Below are positions 17,085-24,660 of a DNA stretch of 64,000 nucleotides, piece by piece. The translations under genes were made by a program, and so were the position numbers. Source of the DNA: Streptomyces flavidovirens DSM 40150 (GTDB lineage: Bacteria; Actinomycetota; Actinomycetes; Streptomycetales; Streptomycetaceae). The DNA lies in contig NZ_AUBE01000002.1 of NCBI RefSeq assembly GCF_000429085.1, positions 226,824 through 290,823 on the forward strand, read 5' to 3'. Positions within the stretch are counted from its first letter, which is position 1; the number at the start of each line of letters is the position of its first letter. Under the pieces are notes generated by a model that was given only the letters and a program-made list of their open reading frames with translations, had not been told where the DNA came from and did not search any database.

Positions 17085-18260
17085 TCACAGAGCGGAACGC
17101 ACCGCCCGGACCAGCGCCTGGGCGCGCGGGTCGGCGGTGACTCCCTTCTGGAGCCCGTTGGTTACGTATCCGAAGGCGATCCCCGACTCGGGATCGGCGA
17201 ACCCGAGGGAGCCGCCGCGCCCCGGATGCCCGAACGAGCCGGGGGCGAGCAGCGGCGCGCCGGAGCCGTGCAGCATGAAGCCGAGCCCGAAGCGGGTGTT
17301 GACGATCAGGACCCGGTCCGGGCCCGAGGATTCCTCGGTGCGCGCCAGCGTGAGCGTCGCCGGGGCGAACAGCCGGAGCCCGTCCACCTCGCCGATCATC
17401 GCGGCGTAACACCGCGCCAGCGCCCGCGCGGTGGAGATCCCGCCCGACGCGGGGAGTTCGGCTGCCCGGTACGCCGGGGCGTTCTCGTCCGCGAGCGGAT
17501 CGATCGCCCCGAACGCGCGCCGGGTGAGCGACTGGGGGTCCGCGTACGCCTCGCTCACGCTCCGCTTGGGCCGCAGCCGCAGCGCCCCGCCGTCCAGGGG
17601 CGGCGCCTCGACGGGTCCGGCCCGGCCCACGCGGTGCGCCTCGTCCGCCGGCAGCCCGACCCAGAAGTCGAGCCCCAGCGGCCGGGCTATCTCCTCGGCG
17701 ATCCAGCGTCCGACGGTTCGCCCCGTCACGCGCTTCACGAGCTCACCGATCAGCCAGCTGTACGTCTGCGCGTGATAGCCGTGGTCGGTGCCGGGCTCCC
17801 AGGCGGGCGCCTGGGCGGCGACGGCGCGCGGGCCGCTGACGCCGTCGATCGCCTCGGCGGGCGTCAACGGGCGGTCGAGCACCGGCACTCCCGCCCGGTG
17901 GGACAGCAGATGCCGTACGAGCACACGCTCCTTGCCGTTCGCCTTGAACTCCGGCCAGTACGTGGCCACGGGGGCGTCCAGGTCGATCTGCCCGCGCTGA
18001 TGGAGCAGCAGGGGCACCGCCGCCGCGATCCCCTTGGTGGCGGACCGTACGACTTGCGCGGTGTCGACCGCCCACGGCTCCGCGCCGTCCACGTCGCGGG
18101 TCCCGGCCCACAGGTCGACGACCTTGCGGCCGTGCCGGTAGACGGCGACGGCGGCGCCGCGCTCGCCGCGTTGCCCGAAGTTGCGTACGAACGCGTCCTT
18201 GACCGGTTCGAATCCGGCAGCCACCGTGCCCTGTGCATCCACTACTGCGCTCGCGCTCAT
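17085..18260 (-). CDS. serine hydrolase of beta-lactamase fold (EstB/class C-like esterase)
   Basis: A 391-residue protein with the beta-lactamase/DD-peptidase nucleophile motif S73-A-T-K76 (VVRSATKGI) and a Tyr motif in GYHAQTYSWLIGEL. The C-terminus contains FGHPGRGGSLGFADPESG, the usual HxG-type third motif of this family. There is no signal peptide, so it is likely cytoplasmic. Substrates of the family include esters, amides and D-amino-acid peptides; the specific one is unknown. It is convergent with the penicillin-binding protein gene (75-bp gap). Confidence 0.88.
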   Translation of the reverse strand: MSASAVVDAQGTVAAGFEPVKDAFVRNFGQRGERGAAVAVYRHGRKVVDLWAGTRDVDGAEPWAVDTAQVVRSATKGIAAAVPLLLHQRGQIDLDAPVATYWPEFKANGKERVLVRHLLSHRAGVPVLDRPLTPAEAIDGVSGPRAVAAQAPAWEPGTDHGYHAQTYSWLIGELVKRVTGRTVGRWIAEEIARPLGLDFWVGLPADEAHRVGRAGPVEAPPLDGGALRLRPKRSVSEAYADPQSLTRRAFGAIDPLADENAPAYRAAELPASGGISTARALARCYAAMIGEVDGLRLFAPATLTLARTEESSGPDRVLIVNTRFGLGFMLHGSGAPLLAPGSFGHPGRGGSLGFADPESGIAFGYVTNGLQKGVTADPRAQALVRAVRSAL

Positions 18261-18322
18261 GCCCCCATGGTGACAATGGCCCCGGCGGACGGGGTACGCA
18301 CCCCCTGCCGCCGCCCGCCCCC

Positions 18323-19081
18323 CTACACCTCCACCCGCACCGAAGCCGGGTCAAACCCGAACGGCAGCTCCAGCCGGTGCTCCCGCATCACCGCCTCGTC
18401 CGACAGCAGCTCCTGCGTCCGCCCGTCCGCCACGATCACTCCGCCACTGAGGATCACCGAACGCGGGCACAGCTCAAGGGCGTACGGAAGGTCGTGCGTG
18501 ACCATCAGCACTGTCACGTCCAACGACCGCAGGATGTCCGCCAGTTCGCGCCGGGACGCCGGGTCCAGGTTGGACGACGGCTCGTCCAGCACCAGGATCT
18601 CCGGCTCCATCGCCAGTACGGTCGCGACCGCCACCCGGCGCCGCTGCCCGAACGACAGGTGGTGCGGCGGCCGGTCGGCGTACCGCGCCATGCCCACCCG
18701 CTCCAGCGCCGCCGTCACACACGCCTCCAGCTCCGCGCCGCGCATCCCGGCCGCCGCGGGGCCGAAGGCCACGTCCTCGCGGACCGTCGGCATGAACAAC
18801 TGGTCGTCGGGGTCCTGGAAGACGATGCCGACCCGGCGCCGGATCTCGGCGAGGTGCCGCTTCCCGACCGGCAGCCCCGCCACGGTCACGGAACCCGCGC
18901 CGGCCGTGAGGATGCCGTTGAGGTGCAGTACGAGCGTGGTCTTGCCCGCGCCGTTCGGGCCGAGCAGCGCGACCCGCTCGCCGCGCGCGACGTTCAGGTC
19001 GACGCCGAAGAGCGCCTGGTGGCCGTCCGGATAGGCGTACGCGAGGCCGCTCACCTCAAGAGACATGGTCATGGGGGTCAT
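18323..19081 (-). CDS. cbiO: ECF nickel/cobalt transporter ATPase (CbiO/NikO)
   Basis: A 252-residue ABC ATPase energising an energy-coupling-factor metal importer. It has Walker A LLGPNGAGKTTL, Q-loop in FQDPDDQLF, signature LSFGQRRR, Walker B ILVLDEPSSNLD and H-loop MVTHDLPYAL; DPDDQLF is typical of ECF ATPases. The ATG at 19079-19081 overlaps the TGA of cbiQ as ATGA; two more in-frame ATGs follow closely. Because a Nur-like box precedes the operon, nickel is the more likely cargo. Confidence 0.92.
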   Translation of the reverse strand: MTPMTMSLEVSGLAYAYPDGHQALFGVDLNVARGERVALLGPNGAGKTTLVLHLNGILTAGAGSVTVAGLPVGKRHLAEIRRRVGIVFQDPDDQLFMPTVREDVAFGPAAAGMRGAELEACVTAALERVGMARYADRPPHHLSFGQRRRVAVATVLAMEPEILVLDEPSSNLDPASRRELADILRSLDVTVLMVTHDLPYALELCPRSVILSGGVIVADGRTQELLSDEAVMREHRLELPFGFDPASVRVEV

Positions 19082-19839
19082 AGGTTCCATCCCAGCAGAC
19101 AGACGGCCAGCGCGGACACCGGGAGCGCCGCAGCGTACGACCACTGCGCCCGCGTCGCGGTCACTTCGTCGATCACCGGCATGGTGCCGGTGTACCCCCT
19201 GCTGACCATGGCCAGATGCACCCGCTCGCCTCTCTCGTACGAGCGGATGAAGAGCGCACCCGCCGTCTTGCCGAGCACGCCCCAGTGCCGCACGCCCCGC
19301 GCCTCGAATCCGCGCGAGCGCCGCGCGATCGACATCCGGCGCATCTCGTCCGTGATCACATCGCCGTAGCGGATCATGAACGACGCGATCTGCACGAGCA
19401 GCGGCGGCAGCTTCAGCCGCTGGAGCCCCAGCAGCAGAGACCGCAGCTCCGTCGTGGACGCGAGCAGCACGGACGCGGCGACGCCGAGCGTGCCCTTGGC
19501 CAGGACGTTCCACGCGCCCCACAGGCCCGAGACGCTCAGCGACATGCCGAGCACCTCCACCCGCTCCCCCTGGGCCACGAACGGCATCAGGACGGCGAAC
19601 GCCACGAACGGCACCTCGATGAGCAGCCGCTTGAGCAGGTACCCGGTCGGCACGCGCGCGGCGTACGCGACCCCGCCGAGCAGTGCGGCGTACAGCGCGA
19701 ACGCCCACATCGCCTCGCGCGGCGTGGAGACGACGACGAGCACGAAGCAGAAGACGGCGGCGAGCTTGCAGTGCGGCGGCAGGGCGTGCACCACGCTGTG
19801 CCCGTGGCGGTAGAGCTTGTGTGCGTGCCCCGCGCCCAT
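19078..19839 (-). CDS. cbiQ: ECF nickel/cobalt transporter transmembrane protein (CbiQ/NikQ)
   Basis: A 253-residue T-component. It has an amphipathic N-terminus (HRHGHSVVHALPPHCKLAA, with the family 'H.L.P..K' element), five to six membrane helices and the ATPase-coupling motif in MSIARRSRGFEARG (Ala-Arg-Gly type). It is separated from the cbiM stop by 1 nt and overlaps cbiO by 4 nt. Confidence 0.93.
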   Translation of the reverse strand: MGAGHAHKLYRHGHSVVHALPPHCKLAAVFCFVLVVVSTPREAMWAFALYAALLGGVAYAARVPTGYLLKRLLIEVPFVAFAVLMPFVAQGERVEVLGMSLSVSGLWGAWNVLAKGTLGVAASVLLASTTELRSLLLGLQRLKLPPLLVQIASFMIRYGDVITDEMRRMSIARRSRGFEARGVRHWGVLGKTAGALFIRSYERGERVHLAMVSRGYTGTMPVIDEVTATRAQWSYAAALPVSALAVCLLGWNL

Positions 19840-19840
19840 G

Positions 19841-20914
19841 TCAGGCCGTTTCCTTTGCCCCGGTACGGGCCGACGTGGCCACGACCGCCGGCTGCTGCTG
19901 CCCGCGCCGGCGCCGCACCGTCAAGAAGACACCGCTGCCGACGAGGACGGTCGCGCCGACGCCTACGACGCCCGCGAGGCCGCCGGAGATCCGGCCGTCG
20001 CTGATGCCGCTGATGCTGTAGTCGGCGAGCGGGGAGTCCGCGGCGGCGTGGTCCTCGGCCTTCTTGTCGATGCCCTGGTCGGCGGCGAACTTCTCCAGAC
20101 CGTCGGGGCTGGCGGAGGCGTAGAAGGAGACAAACCCCGCCAGGACGAGGGCGGCGGCCAGCCCCGCCCCCCACACCTTGCGGGTGGAGCGGGCGGCGGC
20201 CGGAGCCGGGGCCTGCGCGGGAGCCGCGTCCACCAGCTCACCGCCCACCAGCAGCTTGAGCGGCGCGGAGAGCCCGCGCGCGCCGTGCACCAGGTCGGGG
20301 CGTACGGCGATGACGGCGCCCACGGTCAGCGCGGTGATCGCGGCCTCGCCGATGCCGATGAGGACGTGTACGCCGACCATGGCGGTCAGCACCTTCCCGA
20401 TCGGCACGTCCGTAGTGCCTCCGACGGCGTAGATCAGCGTGAAGGCGGCGGCCGCGGCGGGGACGGACACCAGGGCGGCGACGAACGCGGAGGCGGTGAC
20501 CGACGAGCGGCGGCGCGGAAGCACCTTCACGAGTCCACGGAAGAGCGCATAGGCGACGACGACCGTCACCACGCCCATGACGGTGATGTTGACGCCGAGC
20601 GCGGTGAGCCCGCCGTCCGCGAAGAGGATGCCCTGCATCAGCAGCACGACGGAGATACACAGCACACCGGTGAACGGGCCGACGAGTATCGCGGCGAGCG
20701 CGCCCCCGAGCAGATGCCCGCTGGTGCCGGCCGCGACGGGGAAGTTGAGCATCTGTACGGCGAAGATGAACGCGGCGACGAGCCCGGCGAGCGGGGCCGT
20801 TCGCTCGTCCAGTTCACGGCGTGCGCCGCGCAGGCTGACGGCGACGGCGCCCACCGCTGCGACACCCGCCACAGCCGAGACAGGTGTGTTGATGAATCCG
20901 TCGGGGACATGCAT
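19841..20914 (-). CDS. cbiM: ECF nickel/cobalt transporter substrate component, CbiM fused to a PDGLE (CbiN-like) domain
   Basis: A 357-residue membrane protein. The N-terminus MHVPDGF carries the Met1-His2 metal-site motif of CbiM/NikM S-components; about seven helices follow (HLLGGALAAILVGPFTG, GVNITVMGVVTVVVAYAL, VGVHVLIGIGEAAITAL). After a Pro/Ala linker near residue 235, a C-terminal module contains SPDGLEKFAADQGID and a last helix, the PDGLE domain that replaces a separate CbiN. It would be the metal-binding subunit for the CbiQ/CbiO engine. The ATG at 20912-20914 has GGAG upstream, and a Nur-type box lies about 51-67 bp before it. No cobalamin riboswitch is seen. Confidence 0.93.
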   Translation of the reverse strand: MHVPDGFINTPVSAVAGVAAVGAVAVSLRGARRELDERTAPLAGLVAAFIFAVQMLNFPVAAGTSGHLLGGALAAILVGPFTGVLCISVVLLMQGILFADGGLTALGVNITVMGVVTVVVAYALFRGLVKVLPRRRSSVTASAFVAALVSVPAAAAAFTLIYAVGGTTDVPIGKVLTAMVGVHVLIGIGEAAITALTVGAVIAVRPDLVHGARGLSAPLKLLVGGELVDAAPAQAPAPAAARSTRKVWGAGLAAALVLAGFVSFYASASPDGLEKFAADQGIDKKAEDHAAADSPLADYSISGISDGRISGGLAGVVGVGATVLVGSGVFLTVRRRRGQQQPAVVATSARTGAKETA

Positions 20915-20964
20915 GGGGAGGCTCCGCTTCCTGCGGTGTGATTAACCGTTCGATGATTGCCCTC

Positions 20965-20981
20965 TTGCAAAGAGGTCGCAA
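20965..20981. promoter_or_regulatory. Nur-like operator of the cbiMQO (nikMQO) operon
   Basis: TTGCAA (20965-20970), a 5-bp spacer (AGAGG) and TCGCAA (20976-20981) match the tTGCaA-N5-ttGCAA box that I recall for the nickel-responsive Fur-family regulator Nur in Streptomyces, with one deviating base. It lies upstream of cbiM and also about 90 bp upstream of the divergent ssg gene. Confidence 0.75.
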
Positions 20982-21070
20982 GAGCGCACAGGTCACGAAT
21001 AGAGCGGAACGCGCGCCCCAAAATATGGGACATTAGAGGTCAAAAGCCCCCGAACCTGAGGAGCAGCCCG

Positions 21071-21454
21071 ATGCATCCAGTAATTGAGGACCACGCACGG
21101 GCCTGCCTCGTCACGGACGGACCCCAGCGCCACGCCGTCCCCGTCGCCCTCCGCTACGACCCGGAGGAGGACCCGCGCGCGGTGCGCCTGACCTTCCCGC
21201 CGGACGTCTCGCCCGACGGCGCGGAGAACGAATGGGTCTTCACCCGGGCCCTGCTGGAGGCGGGCATGACCCGTCCGGCCGAAACCGAGAGCGGTGATGT
21301 ACGGGTGTGGCCGTGCGGCAGGGTGCAGGCCGTGATGGAACTGCGTTCGGAACAGGGCATGGCCGTGATCCAGTTCGACCGGAAGCCGCTGCTCCGCTTC
21401 CTGCGCCGTACGCACGCGGCCGAGGAGCCCGTCACCCCTGAGGTCACCCACTGA
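21071..21454 (+). CDS. SsgA/SsgB-family sporulation and cell-division regulator (SALP)
   Basis: A 127-residue protein with the family core HAVPVALRYDPEEDPRAVRLTFP, ENEWVFTRALLEAG and VWPCGR. SALPs occur in sporulating actinomycetes and control septum-site choice, FtsZ recruitment or spore-wall maturation. The ATG at 21071 has GAGGAG 8 nt upstream; in-frame codons further upstream are not conserved-looking. The paralogue (ssgA to ssgG) cannot be assigned from sequence alone. A strong hairpin follows the stop. Confidence 0.92.
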   Translation: MHPVIEDHARACLVTDGPQRHAVPVALRYDPEEDPRAVRLTFPPDVSPDGAENEWVFTRALLEAGMTRPAETESGDVRVWPCGRVQAVMELRSEQGMAVIQFDRKPLLRFLRRTHAAEEPVTPEVTH

Positions 21455-21457
21455 AAC

Positions 21458-21498
21458 GGTGAGGTCCCCCCAGCCTTTTCGGCCGGGGGGACCTCACC
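21458..21498 (+). terminator. 14-bp stem hairpin after ssg gene
   Basis: GGTGAGGTCCCCCC (21458-21471) is perfectly complementary to 21485-21498, with a 13-nt loop containing TTTTC. It starts 3 nt after the stop codon and also lies downstream of the convergent MMPL gene. Confidence 0.85.
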
Positions 21499-21595
21499 GC
21501 CGCACCGGAACCCGTCCCCACGAGCCGGTGCGCGACCGGGACCGCCCTCCGCTCAAGGAGCGGCCCCGGAGTTCATTCCGCGACGTACCCAGCGC

Positions 21596-23806
21596 CTACG
21601 CCCGTACCAGCTCCCGCTCCCCCTCGTCGGCACCGTCACCCAGCGCCTTGCGCAGCTGCTCGCCCTCGACGTCCACATTCGGCAGCGCCTTGTCCAGCCG
21701 GCGCGGCAGCCACCACGCCTTCTTGCCGAGCAGCGCCAGCACGGCGGGCACGATGGCCATCCGTACGACGAAGGCATCGAAGAACACGGCGATCGCCAGC
21801 CCGAAACCGATCATCTTGACCATCGACTCGCTGGACCCGATGAACCCGGCGAAGACGGCCATCATGATCACGGCCGCCGCGGTGACGACGCGCGCGCCGT
21901 GCTGGAAGCCGGTGACGATGGCCTGCCCCGGCCGCTCCCCGTGGACGTACGCCTCACGCATGCGCGTGACGAGGAAGACCTCGTAGTCCATGGCGAGACC
22001 GAACACGACGCCCACCATGAAGATCGGCATCATCGACATCACGGGCCCGGTCTGCTCAACACCCATCACGTCCGCCAGCCAGCCCCACTGGAAGACCGCG
22101 ACCACCGCGCCGAGCGCCGCCACCACGGACAGCAGGAACCCGAGCGCCGCCTTGAGCGGGACGAGAACCGAACGGAAGACCAGCATCAGCAGCAGAAACG
22201 CCAGACCGACGACGAGCGCGAGGTAGGGCAGCAGCGCGTCGTTCATCTTCTGCGAGAAGTCGATGTTCATGGCCGTGGCCCCGGTGACCAGCACCTGGGC
22301 GCCGGTCTCCTCCTCGACCCCCGCACCGGCCCCGCGGATGGAGCGTACGAGATCCTCGGTCCCCTGCGAGCTGGGCCGGTCCTTGGGCACGACCGTGATG
22401 ACCGACGTGTCACCGGCCTTGTTCAGCGGCCCCGGCACAGTGGCGGCGACGCCGTCCATGCCCTTCACGAGGTCGGTGACCCGCCCGACCGCGTCCTGCG
22501 GCCGCTCGGCTCCCTCAACGTCGACCACGAGCATCAAGGGCCCGTTGAAACCGGGCCCGAACCCTTCCGACAGAAGGTCGTACGCCTTGCGCTGAGTGGT
22601 ACTGACCGGCTGCGACCCGTCGTCGGGCAGCCCCATCTCCAGCGAGGCGGCGGGTACGGCGACCACGCCCAGCCCCACGACGGCGGTGACCAGCACGGCA
22701 ACCGGCCGGCGCAGCACGAACCGGGCCCACCGCGTCCCCATATTGGCCTTACTCTCAGCAACACCACCCCCCTGCCGCTTCCGCTCCTTACGCCCGAAGA
22801 CGTTCCTGCCGGCGAACCCGAGCAGCGCCGGAACCAGCGTGAGCGCGATGAGAACAGCAATCACGACCGTCCCGGCCGCGGCGAAGCCCATCTTCGTCAG
22901 CATGGGTATGTTGACAACGGCGAGCCCCACCAGCGCGATCACGACGGTCAGTCCGGCGAACACCACGGCGGACCCAGCGGTCCCGACGGCCCGCCCGGCG
23001 GCGTCCTCGGGCTCACGCCCCTCGGCCAGCTCGGCGCGATAACGCGAAACGATGAACAGCGCGTAGTCGATGCCGACCGCGAGGCCGATCATCATCGCGA
23101 GCGTCGAGGTGGTAGATCCAAGATCGAGAACACGGGCGAGCGCGGTAATGGTGGAGACACCAATACCCACACCGATGATCGCGGTGAGCAGCGGCAGCCC
23201 GGCGGCGACCAGCGACCCGAAGGTGATCACCAGCACGATCGCGGCGACCACGACGCCGACGATCTCCCCCGCCCCGGTCTCGGGCACGGCCTGCAGAGCG
23301 TCACCGCCGATCTCGACGGTCAGCCCGGCGTCCCGCGCCTCGTCGCCGGCTTCGACCAGGGCCTCCCGCGCCGCCTCGGTGAGCTCCATGCCGCTGACCT
23401 TGTACGAGACCTGGGTGTAGGCGGTCGTACCGTCACGGCTCACCGCCTTGCCCGCGTACGGATCGACGACCGAGGCGATCTGATCGGCACCGGCCCCCGA
23501 CTTCAGGCCGGCCACGACGTTCGCCACCTCCGCCCGGTGGCCGGCGTCGGTCATCCGCTCCCCCGCGGGAGCCTTGAACACCACGCGGGCGGTGGCACCG
23601 TCCGCGGCGGCACCGGGAACGCGCTCGTCCAGCAGATCGAATGCCTTCTGAGCCTCGGTCCCCGGTATCGAGAACGAACTGGAGGTAGCGGTGGACGCCG
23701 AAGCGGCGCCGACACCGGCCAGCACCAGCAGCATTATCCAGGCGAGGGCGACGAAGGGGCGGCGGCGGAAGGCGAACCGGCCCATCTTGTAAAGGAATGT
23801 GGCCAC
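21596..23806 (-). CDS. MMPL family RND-type exporter
   Basis: A 736-residue protein of two repeated halves. Each half has one helix, a large extracytoplasmic loop and five helices; examples are FVALAWIMLLVLAGVGAA at the N-terminus and MMIGLAVGIDYALFIVSRYR and MPIFMVGVVFGLAMDYEVFL, which carry the conserved GxxxDY proton-relay motif (GIDYALF and AMDYEVF). MMPL proteins export lipids, pigments or drugs. The GTG at 23804-23806 follows GGGAG at about 9 nt. The gene lies 146 bp downstream of a TetR gene on the same strand and is probably under its control. Confidence 0.93.
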   Translation of the reverse strand: MATFLYKMGRFAFRRRPFVALAWIMLLVLAGVGAASASTATSSSFSIPGTEAQKAFDLLDERVPGAAADGATARVVFKAPAGERMTDAGHRAEVANVVAGLKSGAGADQIASVVDPYAGKAVSRDGTTAYTQVSYKVSGMELTEAAREALVEAGDEARDAGLTVEIGGDALQAVPETGAGEIVGVVVAAIVLVITFGSLVAAGLPLLTAIIGVGIGVSTITALARVLDLGSTTSTLAMMIGLAVGIDYALFIVSRYRAELAEGREPEDAAGRAVGTAGSAVVFAGLTVVIALVGLAVVNIPMLTKMGFAAAGTVVIAVLIALTLVPALLGFAGRNVFGRKERKRQGGGVAESKANMGTRWARFVLRRPVAVLVTAVVGLGVVAVPAASLEMGLPDDGSQPVSTTQRKAYDLLSEGFGPGFNGPLMLVVDVEGAERPQDAVGRVTDLVKGMDGVAATVPGPLNKAGDTSVITVVPKDRPSSQGTEDLVRSIRGAGAGVEEETGAQVLVTGATAMNIDFSQKMNDALLPYLALVVGLAFLLLMLVFRSVLVPLKAALGFLLSVVAALGAVVAVFQWGWLADVMGVEQTGPVMSMMPIFMVGVVFGLAMDYEVFLVTRMREAYVHGERPGQAIVTGFQHGARVVTAAAVIMMAVFAGFIGSSESMVKMIGFGLAIAVFFDAFVVRMAIVPAVLALLGKKAWWLPRRLDKALPNVDVEGEQLRKALGDGADEGERELVRA

Positions 23807-23952
23807 GAGGGCGTACTCCCGGTCAGGTCGTTGGTACGTACAGGGCATGGGTGTGACCAGCCCGACGACGAGAGCGGTACGCGTCAGGTGGAGCTTTGCT
23901 GCGGGGACGAACGCCGGGTGGGGACTCCACGGCGCCGCGATGGCACTACACG

Positions 23953-24528
23953 TCAGGCGGCACCCAGGGCGGGCAGCACCACGGCATCGATGTAGTCGGA
24001 GAGGAAGGCCCGGTCGGGCGACCGGCCCTCGATGAGTTCCCGGGCGACGAAGGCGCCGACCAGCATGTGCGGGACGTACCGCAGGGCGGCGGTCTCGGCG
24101 GGGATCTCCCCCCGGTCGACAGCACGCCGCAGCATGCCGTCCAGCCCGGTGAGCTCGGGCGCGATGAGCTGCTCCCGCAGCGCCTGGTGGAGATCGGGGT
24201 TCTCGTGCACGGCCTGGGCGAGACCCCGCATCAGCGCGGAGTCCCTCTCCAGCCGGCAGTCGTCGGTCCGCTCCACCAGGGCACGGAAGTCACCCCTCAG
24301 CGTGCCGGTGTCGATGTCACCGACGCTGACGGGCTTGTTGTGGCGCAGCGCCCTCACGACGAGTTCGGGCTTGCTTCCCCACTGGCGGTAGAGGGTGGCC
24401 TTGCTGGACCGGGTGCGGGACGCGATGGCGTCCATGGTGAGGCCGTCGTAACCGCCCTCACGCAGCATGTCCAGCACGGCGTCGTACAACTCGCCTTCAC
24501 GCTCAGCCGTGAGCCGCGTACGCGCCAT
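23953..24528 (-). CDS. TetR-family transcriptional regulator
   Basis: A 191-residue repressor. The N-terminal HTH includes LTMDAIASRTRSSKATLYRQW; the C-terminal ligand domain is helical (TetR_C type: HMLVGAFVARELIEG). The ATG at 24526-24528 has GGAGGG 6 nt upstream. Two copies of the palindrome AACGAAACCGTTTCG lie in the divergent intergenic region before it. It is co-directional with the MMPL exporter and divergent from the tricorn gene, so both may be targets. Confidence 0.94.
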   Translation of the reverse strand: MARTRLTAEREGELYDAVLDMLREGGYDGLTMDAIASRTRSSKATLYRQWGSKPELVVRALRHNKPVSVGDIDTGTLRGDFRALVERTDDCRLERDSALMRGLAQAVHENPDLHQALREQLIAPELTGLDGMLRRAVDRGEIPAETAALRYVPHMLVGAFVARELIEGRSPDRAFLSDYIDAVVLPALGAA

Positions 24529-24544
24529 TGCAACCCTCCAACTG

Positions 24545-24560
24545 AACGAAACCGTTTCGT
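24545..24560. promoter_or_regulatory. TetR operator 1
   Basis: ACGAAAC-C-GTTTCGT is a 7-bp-arm inverted repeat located 17 bp upstream of the tetR ATG; an identical core recurs 46 bp away. Confidence 0.75.
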
Positions 24561-24590
24561 ACGCCCCCACGGTACGCCCCCACCCACCGA

Positions 24591-24605
24591 AACGAAACCG
24601 TTTCG
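24591..24605. promoter_or_regulatory. TetR operator 2
   Basis: A second AACGAAACCGTTTCG, identical in its 15-base core to the site at 24545, lies 56 bp upstream of the tricorn start codon. Confidence 0.75.
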
Positions 24606-24660
24606 ATGGTGTCCTGCGCCACAAGTTGCCGCGCCCCCTCGCCGGGGAAAGCATTGTGGG

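Noticed and set aside
20915..21060. Cobalamin riboswitch upstream of cbiM
   Set aside because: The leader is too short and lacks the conserved B12-box; a Nur-type palindrome is present instead.
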